64,000 nt of DNA, taken from NCBI GenBank assembly GCA_963691705.1, contig OY829538.1, forward strand, positions 20,548,443 to 20,612,442, given 5' to 3'. This DNA is from Viola odorata. Its lineage: Eukaryota; Streptophyta; Magnoliopsida; Malpighiales; Violaceae. Below, piece by piece: positions 11,720-24,854 of the stretch (position 1 is the stretch's first letter; each line of letters opens with the position of its first letter). The notes under the pieces are model-generated. The model had not been told where the DNA came from. It did not search any database and worked only from the letters and a program-made list of their open reading frames with translations. A program made the position numbers and the translations under genes.

Positions 11720-13313
11720 TGATAGCATGCTTCATGACCTAGATTTCACCCTCTTTTGTAGCCTTTTCGGGGGCTTCATGTTGCCATTTGACCCTTATTA
11801 CGATCTTATTTGCAGAATGACATCAAAAGAGGGAAAAGAGCGAAAAGAAGCAATTTCGGAGCAATTCTGAGGAACTCCAGCTTCAAGGCCTAGAAGGGAG
11901 GATGCTTTCAAGGCCTCGACGTGAACCAGACCAGTGCGCTGTCTCTAGGTCTCGACAGCTCCGCATCTTCCTCCAAAGAAAGCATCTTTAAAGATCCGCA
12001 CGGAATCCCATGCGCTTCTAGAAGGCAGCAACGTGGCAGGAATCCCAGAATATTCCTTTTGCAAGGACATGTGCTGTCACCTCCTCATTGCCCTCATCTA
12101 TTTTGTCTCCTAGCTAGTATTAGGCTATAAAAGCATAGTGCTAGGGTTTTTTGTAAGGACGGCTGGTCCTAAGGATATTTTCTTACATTAATTTCAGCAC
12201 ACATTCTCTTAGGATAATCTCCTCTCCTTGAAGAACAACCTTCATGATTCAGCTCTCCTTTGATTATTAATTAATCCATCGGTTCCTTCTAATCCTTTGC
12301 TATTTCCTTTTGTTATTTTATGATTACTTATATCTATTGTTTATATTATAGTATGAGTAGCTAAACACCACCCTTCTTAGTGAAGGGTGTTTAATGGGTT
12401 GAAAAGATTTGGCTAAGAGGTCTAATGCATGCTTAATATATTCTCTTGTTCACATGACTATTTACCGATTTAATTCCATGCTTGCTTAGGAATATTAATG
12501 GCTTGATCATCTGTTAGTATGCCTACGTGAGTAACGTCATATTCCAGGGTTATACCTGACGGGAAGCCCTGGAATTGGAGCAGACACCTAGGGGAGGCAG
12601 CGCGAGAGGCCTCACCTAGGGGTAAACTGTCATCTAGGGTATGCAATACGGGTCTGACAAGCTGAGCTATTGCGCCCTAGATCTGTCTTACCTCTCCTTC
12701 ATGGGCGTTCAGAGTTTAGCCTCCCTACTTCGAGCCCTAGACAGGCCGGACGGTCAAGGCTGCTTCCTGATGACAAGGGAAGTAGCTGGGAGGATGGCTG
12801 AACGTCAAGGTCACCTCATATGTGGAAACGGGGGGTGACTTCTAGCTACGAAGGTAAGTAGGGGATGCGGTGTGGAAACTCGGTCCTTATAGCAGGTCTG
12901 TACATGAGTCTGGAACATTTTTGCACCAATGACTAGCCAACCTAGAAAACAACCCAAAGGAACACCTTTCGCTAAGATCTATTCTCATCTGATTAATATC
13001 TCTTTTACTACGTTTCTAGCCCTCGAAGTGTTTACATTTCTTGCCCTGGATTACATTTTGCTTTCATGCCCTAGATAAATACTTTACAATTCTGTTTTGT
13101 TAGCTCCCATACTCTGCGTTGGTTAATTTATTAGCCAACATTAAACCCCCCCCAGTGTCACTGCAAATCGGTCTTGTTGCATATCACCTTGTCATACATC
13201 TTCATTAGCAAACCTGTCCTTCTATCTCTGTGCTTCGACCCTGTCTTGCCCCTATACACATTTACTTGTGCATCTAGGCACCAGGAAAATATATTATATT
13301 TGAGTGACGATCA
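11720..13313 (+). repeat. Athila Y 5' LTR
   Basis: Starts TGATAGCATGC, ends GAGTGACGATCA. TATAAAAG at 12126-12133. Small ORFs within (such as 11921-12130 and 12641-12838) recur in the 3' LTR simply because the LTRs are alike; I see no sign that they code. Confidence 0.95.
12126..12133 (+). promoter_or_regulatory. TATA box of Athila Y
   Basis: TATAAAAG 406 bp into the LTR, and at the same offset in the 3' LTR (23668-23675). The downstream sequence GCATAGTGCTAGGG is a likely transcript start region. Confidence 0.65.
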
Positions 13314-13318
13314 AATTT

Positions 13319-13336
13319 TGGCGCCGTTGCCGGGGA
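13319..13336 (+). promoter_or_regulatory. tRNA-Asp primer-binding site
   Basis: TGGCGCCGTTGCCGGGGA lies five bases after the LTR end. This is the standard Athila primer site, complementary to the 3' end of tRNA-Asp. A mutated form is at 63836-63853 in Z. Confidence 0.9.
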
Positions 13337-13372
13337 TATGAACGGTACTAATTTTGTTTCTGTTTTTCTTGT

Positions 13373-16300
13373 ATGACCAGGAGATCTGCCCCAGATCTGC
13401 TCCCACTAGACCTCGAATTGACCAGGACGGAAAGAGGACTTCGGAGGCAAGCTCAAGGAACATCTGCTCATCGTAGAGTAATTCCACATCCTGCCCTCGA
13501 CGGATCCCCTACCAACTTGGCTGATCAAGAACACCATCATTACATAGACCTGACCTTCCTTCACGACAACCAACACCAAATCCCACCAGACCATCTCGAT
13601 TTACTTGAAATGGCTGATCTAGCCGACCACAATAATCATGACGACCAAGATCGTCGTGAGAACCCACCACCACCAATACCAGACCAACAAACTATTGACA
13701 ACTTCCATGCAACTCCCGATATGGCAAGCAGCTGCATTGACTGGCCTAACGTCCCCCATGACTGGACTCTTAAGTCAGCCGTACTTCATCATCTGCCTAT
13801 CTTTCGGGGGGTAGCCAAGGAGAACGCCCTTTGTCACCTCCAACAGCTCCATTCAATTTGCGAGGCCATGAAACCTGCTAACGTCAGTATTGAGCAAGCC
13901 AAGCTTCGCGCATTCCAGTGGTCTCTCAAAGATGATGCCCTTGATTGGTATTATGACCTCCCAGCAAGATCTATTCGCTCTTGGGCGGATATGTCAAAAA
14001 TCTTCACTGAAAAGTACTACCCTACTTCTATCTCTAACACTACACGCAAGCAACTAGTTTCCATAGTTCAGAAGAAGGAGGAAACCCTGGCCCAGTACTA
14101 CGAAAGATTTCAGAAGATGCAGTCTAATTGCCCAGCCCACAACCTTACCGAACACGCTCTTGTTCAGTACTTTTGTGAAGGCCTCCAACCTCATGACAAG
14201 ACATTGCTAAATGCAGCTGCCAATGGTTCCCTGACTGCCTTGACCCCAAAAGCAGCTCGAGCTACGATAGAGCTCATGGCCAAGAATGCCTCTGATGACC
14301 TTACCAACAATCCAGGCCAGGAGGTCCAAGTAGCAGCCCTTCAGAAACAGATATCGTCCCTTACGGGGATGTTTCAGAATTTCATAACATCACAACCCAC
14401 ACCTATCAAAGCTTGCCAAATATGCAATTTCGTGGATCATGCCACTGATGCATGCCCCCACATTCCAGAAGAAATTCAAGTAAATGCTGCTGGTCAGTTC
14501 ATTCCAGTCCAATATGCTCAAAATTACAACCAAGGGTGGAAACAGCCAAATCCAGGGTGGGTACCAAACAATCAATTTTCGGGACCTAGCCACCAACCAC
14601 CCCAGAATCCATATGGAAACCCCCCGCCTAACATGCCAAACTTCAGACCTCGACCCACGTATCATCAACAGCAGTACCAACGCCAACCTCCTCAGGATCA
14701 AACCTTTGTCCAACCTCCAGATCAGACTTTTATTCAGCCCCCGAAAGCTGAAATACCCAGGAACCCCGAACAGCAAAAAGAAATCGACGATCTCAAAAAA
14801 TAGATGCGCAATCTGACTGCCCAACTCCAGGAAGTAACAAACCATGGCAGATTGCCACCTCAAACAGAAGTAAGTCCAAAGTACAATGTCTGCGCATTGA
14901 CTCTGCGTAGTGGAATGACCCTGAACTCACCTGAGCTTCCAGCCCCCGATGCTGAAAATACACCCGAGGCCGAGATTCGGCCCAAACCCAGAACTAAACT
15001 CCCCAAAGTCCCTAGATTCGTGGAAGTCAAAGAGGATAGAATCCGCTCTCCGAGAGGTTCACCACGAAATGACCCAAACCCACCAGAATTTACTCAAGAA
15101 TACATCCATAAGATTCTCGAGCCCCCGTTCCCTCATAGATTGGTCAAGGCCAAGAAAGATAAGGAAGACCGAGATATCTTTGAGATGTTTAGTAAAGTGG
15201 TTGTCAATATTCCTCTCCTCCAGGCCGTGAAAAATGTCCCTCGCTATGCCAAATTCTTGAAGCAACTGTGAACTAACAAAAACAAGTTCGCTGAAGTCAA
15301 CAAGATCAGCATAGGAGCCAGTGCTTCCGCGCACATCCAAAGTAGAATTCCTCCAAAATGCAAAGACCAGGGCATGTTCATTATCCCTTGTCGAATAGGC
15401 ACAGTTGATATTGGAAAAGCCATGTGTGATCTCGGCGCAGGAATCAATGTGATGCCCTTGATAATCTACAACAGTCTAGGTCTCGAACCTCTAGTTCCCA
15501 CAGACCTGGCTATCCAGCTCGCGGATCGTTCCATCATTTACCCCGAAGGGATTATCAAAGATGTTCTAGTCCAAGTGGGAGAATTCTTGTTCCCTGCTGA
15601 TTTCTACGTAATTGCAATGGAAAATGAGGACTCCACCAAGTCCACTGATGTTCTTCTAGGCCGTCCATTTCTGGCCACAGCCCGAGCCAAGATTGATGTT
15701 CATGAGGCCATCATTTCTCTCGAATTTGATGGAGAGATCATCAAATTCAATATGCTAGAGGCCATGCAATACCCTTCTGAATTTTCTAGTGTGAATTATA
15801 TTGATATTGTTGATCCCCTTGTAGGGGAAATTGATGAAATATATTCTACTGACCCCTTGCATTTTGCCCTTGATAGGAGTCTGACACCCGCTCTTCTAGA
15901 TGTCGTGGCCTCGACAATTTCCATTCCATCTGAGTTACACTCTGTCGTCGCTGACCTAGAAGAATGCCCTGTCACTCAGTATGAGCCACCAGCGCAGTCC
16001 CCTGACTACGAAGGCCATGTTAAATTAATTCCATCAGTTGATCAGGCTCCAGCCCTAGATCTTAAACCTTTACCTTCACATCTAAAGTATGCTTATCTGG
16101 GTCCCGATAACTCTCTACCTGTTATTATCTCCAACAAGCTTCGAGACCTCGAAGAGTCCCAACTGCTTTCTTTGCTGAAAAACTTCAGACAAGCCATAGG
16201 ATGGACCATTGCAGACATCAAAGGTCTATCCCCAGCATTGTGCACTCATCACATCCACCTAGAAGATGCAAGCAAGACCATTCGCCAGCCCCAGAGACGC

Positions 16301-18957
16301 CTTAACCCGCCTATGATGAAAGTGGTGAAGAAAGAAATTCTTAAGTTGCTAGACGCAGGAGTTATCTACCCCATCTCAGATAGCCCTTGGGTCAGCCCCA
16401 TCCAGGTCGTGCCCAAGAAAACAGGCCTCACAATCATCACCAGCCACGATGGCGAATCCATTCCTACCCGGATCCAGAATGGGTGGAGAGTGTGCATCGA
16501 TTACCGCCGACTGAATGCTGCCACCAGAAAAGACCATTTCCCCTTGCCCTTCATCGATCAGATGCTGGAACGTCTCGCAGGAAAGACCCACTATTGCTGC
16601 CTAGACGGTTACTCTGGTTTCCACCAGATCCCGGTCGCTCCTGAAGACCAGGAAAAGACTACCTTTACCTGCCCTTTCGGGACCTTCGCATATAGACGCA
16701 TGCCCTTCGGCCTGTGCAACGCTCCTGCCACTTTCCAGCGCTGTATGGTTAGCATTTTCTCTGAGTTAGTCGAAGACGGAATCGAGGTCTTCATGGATGA
16801 CTTCACCGTCTATGGAAATTCCTTTGACGGATGCATGAGCAATCTGAAGAAATGTTTAGAGCGCTGCATAGAGACAGACCTTGTCCTGAATTTTGAGAAA
16901 TGCCACTTTATGGTGGATCGAGCCCTGGTGCAAGGCCATGTTATATCAGCCAAAGGGATTGAGGTCGACAAAGCAAAAATCGAAGTGATAGAGTCCCTGC
17001 CCTATCCTTCTTGTGTCAGAGATGTGAGATCTTTTCTAGGCCACGCCGGATTCTACAAACGATTTATCAAGGATTTTTCCAAAGTCGCTCAACCAATGTG
17101 TCGCTTGCTCTAGAAAGACACGATCTTTGATTTTAATGAGGCGTGCAAAGACGCTTTTGAACTTCTCAAGAAAAAACTTATCTCGGCCCCGATCATTCGT
17201 GCCCCCGATTGGACATTACCTTTCGAGGTCATGTGTGACGCCAGCAATCAAGCCCTGGGCGCCGTCTTGGGTCAGAGGAAGGAGAAGGAGACCCATGTGA
17301 TTTATTATGCTTCCAAACTACTAGACCCAGCCCAGCAGAATTACACAACCACAGAAAAGGAACTCCTGGCTGTTGTCTATGCCCTGGACAAGTTCAGGCA
17401 ATATCTCCTAGGCACTCATGTCCTCATCTATTCGGATCATTCTGCCCTTCGGTGCTTGCTGACCAAAGCAGATGCCAAGCCACGACTTATTAGATGGATC
17501 TTGCTTTTGCAAGAGTTTGACATAGCTATCAAAGATAAAGCGGGAAAAGAAAATCTTGTGGCAGACCACTTGAGAAGACTTCCAGCCCAAGCAGATAATT
17601 CGCTTGAACCCATCCGAGATACTTTTCCAGACGAGCGACTATGTCTAGCCCAAGCTGTCTATTCCCCTTGGTTTTCAGATATTGCAAACTTTTGTGCCAC
17701 TGAAACTTTTCCAGCCGATGCCTCCCCTTCCGAATGCAACAAAATCAGAAGGCGAGCCAAATACTACATTTGGGACAGCCCCTATTTATGGAAACATTGC
17801 TCGGACCAAATAATTCGAAGATGTGTGACCATGGATGAGGTGCCCTCGATCCTTAAATTCTGTCATTCTGAAGGAGGACATTTCGTGGCCAAAAAAACTG
17901 CCCTGAAAGTCCTAGAAGCTGGCCTTTACTGGCCAACCATTTTTAAGGACAGTTACATGTATTGCGCTTCGTGCCCCCGATGTCAGGCCACTGGAAATAT
18001 AGGGGCCAGAAATCAGATGCCCTTGACTAACATCATCGCTTCCGAGATCTTCGATAAATGGGGTATCGACTTCATGGGTCCCTTTCCCAACTCTTTTGGC
18101 AATATCTATATCCTTCTAGCAGTCGATTATGTTTCCAAATGGGTAGAAGCCAAAGCCACTCGGACGGACGATTCTAAGGTGGTTGTGAACTTTCTTCGTA
18201 CCCATATCTTCAATCGGTTTGGCACCCCTAGAACCCTCATCAGTGATAGAGGCACCCACTTCTGCAACCGTGTCGTGACCTCGCTCTTAGAGAAATATGG
18301 AGTCCACCATAGAACTTCCACTGCCTATCACCCTCAGACCAACGGACAAGCCGAGGTCTCGAACCGTGAGATCAAATCCATCCTTGAGAAGACTGTCAGC
18401 CAGTCCCGAAAAGACTGGAGCTTGAAATTAGATGATGCCCTCTGGGCCTACCGAACAGCTTTCAAGACCCCGATAGGAATGACCCCATACAGACTTGTTT
18501 ATGGCAAACCATGCCATCTTCCAGTAGAGATAGAGCATAAAGCATTCTGGGCCATCCGAAAAGTGAATACAGATCTGGGCCTCGCTAACCAGCACCGCCG
18601 TTTGCAGATCCAAGAGCTAGAAGAATTGCGCGACGATGCTTATGAAAATGCCCTACTCTACAAGGGCAAAACAAAAGCTTTCCATGACCGTCACCTTCGC
18701 CCCAAAAACTTTGTAGTTGGACAGCAAGTGTTGCTATATAACTCGCGCCTACGCCTCTTTGCTGGGAAATTAAAATCTAAATGGTCAGGACCTTTCGTGG
18801 TCACGACTGTTTACGACCATGGGGCGGTAGAGATCCAAAATCCAACAACAGAATTATCTTTAAGGTCAATGGTCAACGCGTTAAACCCTTCTACGAAGGA
18901 TTTTAGCTCTCGACAGTTGAAGAGGCCATGGTGGACGTGCCACCTTCCCAGACCTAG
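13373..18957 (+). pseudogene. gag-pol: Athila gag-pol, one frame with three stops and a late frameshift
   Basis: ATG at 13373. Gag core at about residues 170-310, CCHC knuckle (C-x2-C-x4-H-x4-C) near residue 350; protease DLGAG near 15430; RT with FMDD near 16790 and IDYRRLN near 16500; RNase H with [10 protein letters not shown] near 17235; integrase with a CPRC zinc site near 17970 and D, D, E residues in WGIDF, ISDRG and the NGQAE block (about 18060-18360). In-frame stops: TAG 14801, TGA 15269, TAG 17111. The two TAGs probably come from CAG. Near 18845 a small indel shifts the frame, so the open frame to 19075 is not the true end; in the shifted frame the usual pol end runs to about 18957, with one more TAG. 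Not functional as read. Confidence 0.92.
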
Positions 18958-19509
18958 ATTCGTGTTGAACGTCGAGGTCCCGACGCATAAACAGACCACA
19001 TTGGAGGCATTCTACATGCCATCCGCACCCTTTCTCTCTCCCTTATCTTTTCTGATATCTTTTCGGATTCTCTGATTTTATTTGATTTTGTTTTATTTAT
19101 TGTAATTATCCTTTACCTTTCCCTTTCCCTAGGATTTTATTCTTTTTAATTAGCGTTAACTCACCTTTATTCTCTCTTTTTGTCCATATCTCTATTTGTA
19201 CCAACTGCCTTTTTGAAATTTAAAATTGGCTATCCTTTTTTGGCAGTTGAAGTACGCACGGATCAACGTGCTCCACCCCCAAGATGACGCGTGGCCTGCC
19301 AAACCGCAGAAGGCGCAGGCCTCATTAAGAGTAAAGTTGTACCATTTATTGCAAGCTGCGATTTTACTCTCTCTCCCACGCCCCCACCTTATTTTTCACT
19401 CATCATTTCCAAACCCATCACTTTCACCCTATCTCCCTCACCAAACACGCAACCCTACCAATCTCTCCACTACCATCTTCTTCACTTCACTGTCTTTCTT
19501 CCACCTTCA
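18958..19509 (+). other. Spacer between Athila pol and env-position ORF
   Basis: Pyrimidine-rich spacer that ends in AGTTGAAGTACGCACGG and a CT-rich stretch before the ATG at 19510. Open frames here are continuations of pol out of frame or of the next ORF without a start. A splice acceptor for an env message could lie here, but I cannot point to one. Confidence 0.4.
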
Positions 19510-21499
19510 ATGGCGCCTAAAACTAAAAAGCCAGCCCGCAAAAGCGCAAAGCCAGTGGACACCTCCAGTCCTGTTCCTTCCAGATCTAGGTCACAGTCCG
19601 CTACCCCTAACTCAGCTTCATATAAAACCGCAACACCACCATCAAACAACCCACGTCCTCTTCCCTCCCCTCAGCCGGTCTCACCTGCAGCCGTTGAGCA
19701 GCCACGAGAGTTTACACCGGTGGATTACGAGCTGGAAATCACAGGGTTCGTTCCTCCTACCACCACAACCACTAGAGGTGGCCGTGTGGTGAAGCTCCCT
19801 CCCGGATCGTCCACTGCCAGATCTAAGCCCAAGAAGCAGTCCGCCTCTGCCAAGCAGTCACCTCTTGACGCGGCAGTTGACCGATTTTTATCTCCCCAGC
19901 CTGTTTTGACAGCGGAGCAAGTCCTCAAGGACATCCTCATCTCCGATGAAGATGCCGAGGCCATGGATGAGCAAGTTGAGACTGATTTAGGCCAGGAGAA
20001 CGAAGACCCCGAAGCTATGGAGGAAGGAACTGGAGAAAGTGGAGAAGCTGAGAGCAGCGGAGGGAACGAAGAAGAGGAAGATCTCCAGGCCCAGGAAGCT
20101 AGGGAAGAGGAAGAGGAAGAGAAGAAGAAACAAGCAGCCGCAGCAGCATCAGCAGCCAAAAAGGGCAAATCCAAAGTTCCGGCCGAAGCGGAACGGCCAG
20201 CTGCAGCCGAGACACCAGTGGGGCAGAAGAGGAAACTTTCATCTTCCACTACCGTCAAGCCCTCGACCTCCAAGAAGTTTCAAGCCCTCAAAACGGATGA
20301 CGATGTCGAGGCCGAGACCCCTGCACCTTCATCAGTCCTCAAATCGAATGCCCAACAGGTGACTTCTGACCTTTCTTCACCCCATGAATGGATTGTGTTT
20401 AATGATAAGCCATCCCTAGATAAGTTGAGCATGCTGAATTCCAAAGGCGTTAGCTCTTGTGCGCGCCTGGATTTTGATTTTCTTGCTAAAATGGGTGTTG
20501 AGTCTAGGATCAGGGAGTATGTGGCCAACATCGGTTGGTAGTCTCTGTTCTATTTGGAACATCCGACCTTTGTTGAGCTTTCCCTTGAGTTTTTCACTAC
20601 TTTTTGGGTAGAGGGCACATTTAGGCCCAAGGGCAAGGTCGGTCCAAATTCTTCCACCCCTGGTCTTATCAACTTTAAGTTAGCTAACAAATGGGAACAC
20701 CTAACTCTAGGAGAATTTAATTGTTGGTTAGGTTTTGTTAATGATGATGAGTTGAATACCCCTCGTTATAAAAATGCCTTGACTGTTATACCTGCTGTTT
20801 TTTGATGCTACTGCTGCTTTTCGTGAGCTCACTGGTAAAAATGATATTAAGTATGACACTAAAGGTAGTAAAGCCCATGAAATCCTTGATCCTGCTTTGC
20901 GTATCCTACACAGATATCTAGCCCTCACCTTTTCAGCACGATTTGGTTCGTCCGGGCAGCTATCTGTGCAGGAACTTTTCTTTCTATGGTGCATGAAGCA
21001 CAAACGTAGGGTCAATCTTGGTTTTTGGGTAGCTTCGGGTATTTTGCATGTATTGAATGGTGGTCGTGGGCCTATTTTTGGATCTCTTATCTCCTTGCTT
21101 GCTGTCAAAAAGAGAAAACTTAACCTGTATGATTGTAACCTTTCTGAGCCCCTAGCATTCAAGGATCTGGATATCCGGACCTTGGATGTCATGGGTCATT
21201 TATGCATCATAAGGGGTGTTTTAAGTTTTTATCCAGGTTGTGCCCCAGCTTCGGAGAAGGTTTTCGGGACCAAGAATGGTGGCATTTTTGACTACCCAGA
21301 TCTTTCAGACCCCGACGCCAATGCCGCAAAGCAAGAGCGCGATACGGAAGCAGCTAGGCCAGGACAGAATGCAGCAAGTCAATCCTCGACTCCCCTCGTT
21401 GTCTATGACCCAACCCAGACGCGGCTGCTCCAACTAATTCTGCGAGAAGTTCAGGCTTTGACGGCTGAAGTTGCTCGCAGGAATTTGCCACCCCAGTAG
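19510..21499 (+). pseudogene. Athila env-position ORF, broken
   Basis: Starts MAPKTKKPARKSAKP. The N-terminal ~300 residues are Ser/Pro/Lys-rich, then Glu-rich with a basic patch. The C-terminal half has a globular part with TFVELSLEFF and HLTLGEFNCWLGF. That resembles the plant ATHILA-ORF/putative transposon-protein domain (LTL-x-EF-x-x-LGF). Breaks: TAG at 20539-20541, then one extra T in the run near 20798-20803 that shifts the frame; the remainder is open to 21499. I see no clear signal peptide or membrane segment, so an envelope role is unproven. Confidence 0.7.
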
Positions 21500-23261
21500 T
21501 CTGCCCCCGAACATTTCCATTTTTCCAGCCCCCGAAAAGGGGCACTAAACAATTTACTGCTTTTTGTTTAATTATTTTTGTACTGAACTACTTTTTTTTT
21601 CGACCCCCCCGCATTGAGGACAATGCGCTGCCTAAGTGTGGGGAGGGATTTATATTTGCTATGTTGCATGATTGCATGTTTAAATTCTCGTTTGTTGCAT
21701 GACTGCATGATTCTCGGATTTTATTTTTCGGATTTTTCATTTTAGCCATGCTAGGAAAATTTTTCCCACTGCCAGTTTTCAAACCCTTGTCCATAACATG
21801 CATCTTTTGCTCTCGATACACAGAAAAAGCATGACACCCATCGCATCTGCACCTAAGCATGCATTTTTATGGCCTGCTAGCCCTTATATCCATATCTAGA
21901 CCACGACACCAGTAGTCATGATTTGAACCCGCGAGCATACTTGAGCTTCATGCCTGTTATTCTTTGAGCGAAAATGCTTAGCTAGGCACAGTCTAGGTTT
22001 GCACTATATCCATGGGTATAGTCACTGTTAGGACATGGGAAAGCTTAGATAGGACGAAAAGCTTCGCATCAATGTCTCTTTGTTCCTCTTCTCCCCCTCT
22101 CTCTCTCTTTTATTTTCGAGCCCCCGACATTCCCCTTCCTTTCATATTCTTTCCTGACCATTCGTATTTTCTTGATCTTTTTCCTTGGTAGGTGAGGTAG
22201 CAATTATTGAGGGTAACGTCGAGGGCTAGACACCCGAAGAGAGCGCAGATAAGTTCAAGTGTGGGGAAGCAGACGAAAGCAAAAAGACTTCAGAGCAGAA
22301 AATAGAAAGTAGAAATCTAGGGCAAGAAAAAGCAAAAGCTCAAAAGAGTTTCGAGCCCTAGATCATTCCAAAGCTTCGAGCCCCAGAAAAGTTCAAGTGT
22401 GGGGAAGCGAAAAAGAAGTCACCATCGATACAGGAAGCAGACCAAGGGCAAGCACCGAACGAAAAACTAAAAGTCCTATGCCCCAGAGGAAGCAGAGTTT
22501 TGTAACTGCTTCGTACCCCCCCCCCCCCCCCTCTTCTTATTAAAAAAAAAAATAATAAATAAAAAATAAATAAATAAATAAAAAGGAGGGGTATTAATCA
22601 AGCAAAAAGTGCATCCGCATCCGAAGCCTCCGCAGCAAGCAAGTTTTCCTGCCCTCGAAAGAAGACCTCTGTCTATCCCCCGAAACATCTCGTGCCCTCA
22701 ATGAAAGCTGCCTTGCCACTTCGCCTTTTTCCTATGCCAGGGAATCCATCCACGTTATATCTGGTCCTTTCTTTTCTTTCCTTCTTTTCTCCCCTCATTT
22801 CTCTTCTATTCATCTCCTACTTCTCTCCTCCTCATTTCTAGCTCTTCGCACCCTTTTCTTTCTCTTTGCTGATGCGTAGTCTCTTCCGATCGTTGATTGC
22901 CCATGCATGTGTTCTACAGTACTCGGATTGACTTGCAAACCATATGCCTGTGTTGTGTTATTTGCATTCTTGAGTGATAGCCTAAACACGTATTATATTT
23001 TGAGTATGAGTGCAAATACACATCGTTGTGAGGACTGCTGGTGATTAGGTTAGGTATGGGAAAGTCTGGTTGGTAGGGTCGTTATTCTGCCAGCCGGATG
23101 CAGGTGTTTTTCTAGGTCTGGATTTGTTTTGTTTGGGGGTTGCTTGTAGGATGGCGTGCCGATTCTGTGTATTGGGATTTGACTATGTATGCTAATGGAT
23201 AAGGTGGTTTTCTAATTTTGTTTATGCTCGAGGGTGAGCATAGGGGCAGTGTGGGGATGTA
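21500..23261 (+). other. Athila 3' untranslated region with PPT-like repeats
   Basis: Non-coding. AAGTGTGGGGA-type motifs occur at 21634-21647, 22256-22270 and 22394-22408, and the genuine polypurine tract (CAGTGTGGGGATGTA) ends at 23261, next to the LTR. The two middle copies sit in ~135-bp imperfect repeats with CGAGCCC and CTAGG blocks. A C15-17 tract is near 22517-22531 and an A/T simple repeat follows. Confidence 0.7.
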
Positions 23262-24854
23262 TGATAGCATGCTTCATGACCTAGATTTCACCCTCTTTTG
23301 TAGCCTTTTCGGGGGCTTCATGTTGCCATTTGACCCTTATTACGATCTTATTTTCAGAATGACATCAAAAGAGGGAAAAGAGCGAAAAGAAGCAATTTCG
23401 GAGCAATTCTGAGGAACTCCAGCTTCAAGGCCTAGAAGGGAGGATGCTTTCAAGGCCTCGACGTGAACCAGACCAGTGCGCTGTCTCTAGGTCTCGACAG
23501 CTCCGCATCTTCCTCCAAAGAAAGCATCTTTAAAGATCCGCACGGAATCCCATGCGCTTCTAGAAGGCAGCAACGTGGCAGGAATCCCAGAATATTCCTT
23601 TTGCAAGGACATGTGCTGTCACCTCCTCATTGCCCTTATCTATTTTGTCTCCTAGCTAGTATTAGGCTATAAAAGCATAGTGCTAGGGTTTTTTGTAAGG
23701 ACGGCTGGTCCTAAGGATATTTTCTTACATTAATTTCAGCACACATTCTCTTAGGATAATCTCCTCTCCTTGAAGAACAGCCTTCATGATTCAGCTCTCC
23801 TTTGATTATTAATTAATCCATCGGTTCCTTCTAATCCTTTGCTATTTCCTTTTGTTATTTTATGATTAGTTATATCTATTGTTTATATTATAGTATGAGT
23901 AGCTAAACACCACCCTTCTTAGTGAAGGGTGTTTAATGGGTTGAAAAGATTTGGCTAAGAGGTCTAATGCATGCTTAATATATTCTCTTGTTCACATGAC
24001 TATTTACCGATTTAATTCCATGCTTGCTTAGGAATATTAATGGCTTGATCATCTGTTAGTATGCCTACGTGAGTAACGTCATATTCCAGGGTTATACCTG
24101 ACGCGAAGCCCTGGAATTGGAGCAGACACCTAGGGGAGGCAGCGCGAGAGGCCTCACCTAGGGGTAAACTGTCATCTAGGGTATGCAATACGGGTCTGAC
24201 AAGCTGAGCTATTGCGCCCTAGATCTGTCTTACCTCTCCTTCATGGGCGTTCAGAGTTTAGCCTCCCTACTTCGAGCCCTAGACAGGCCGGACGGTCAAG
24301 GCTGCTTCCTGATGACAAGGGAAGTAGCTGGGAGGATGGCTGAACGTCAAGGTCACCTCATATGTGGAAATGGGGGGTGACTTCTAGCTACGAAGGTAAG
24401 TAGGGGATGTGGTGTGGAAACGCGGTCCCTATAGCAGGTCTGTACATGAGTCTGGAACATTTTTGCACCAATGACTAGCCAACCTAGAAAACAACCCAAA
24501 GGAACACCTTTCGCTAAGATCTATTCTCATCTGATTAATATCTCTTTTACTACGTTTCTAGCCCTCGAAGTGTTTACATTTCTTGCCCTGGATTACATTT
24601 TGCTTTCATGCCCTAGATAAATACTTTACAATTCTGTTTTGTTAGCTCCCATACTCTGCGTTGGTTAATTTATTAGCCAACATTAAACCCCCCCAGTGTC
24701 ACTGCAAATCGGTCTTGTTGCATATCACCTTGTCATACATCTTCATTAGCAAACCTGTCCTTCTATCTCTGTGGTTCGACCCTGTCTTGCCCCTATACAC
24801 CTTTACTTGTGCATCTAGGCACCAGGAAAATATATTATATTTGAGTGACGATCA
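23262..24854 (+). repeat. Athila Y 3' LTR
   Basis: 1593 bp, same ends as the 5' LTR. Differences include C8 versus C7 near 24688 and scattered single bases. TATAAAAG at 23668-23675. Confidence 0.95.

Larger units (their letters stand above)
11720..24854 (+). mobile_element. Element Y: nearly complete Athila retrotransposon
   Basis: 13,135 bp with two ~1.59-kb LTRs and a perfect GACCG duplication. Order: 5' LTR, tRNA-Asp primer site, gag-pol, an env-position ORF, a long 3' untranslated region with repeated AGTGTGGGGA motifs, 3' LTR. This is the Athila plan. By eye the LTRs differ at about 11 positions plus one homopolymer length, so this is the youngest insertion for which I could compare both LTRs. 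Coding regions carry stops and frameshifts, so it is not autonomous as read. Confidence 0.95.

Noticed and set aside
11340..11735. 131-codon hydrophobic minus-strand frame in W
   Set aside because: Runs across the W LTR edge and the Athila junction; no homology recognised and no ORF signals.
12641..12838. 65-codon frame repeated at 24183-24380
   Set aside because: Repeated only because it lies in both Athila LTRs.
18846..19075. C-terminal extension of Athila pol to 19075
   Set aside because: The expected pol ending is found in another frame after an indel near 18845, so this tail is out of frame.
19725..20273. 182-codon minus-strand frame inside the Athila env-position ORF
   Set aside because: Shadow of the Ser/Glu-rich plus-strand coding sequence.
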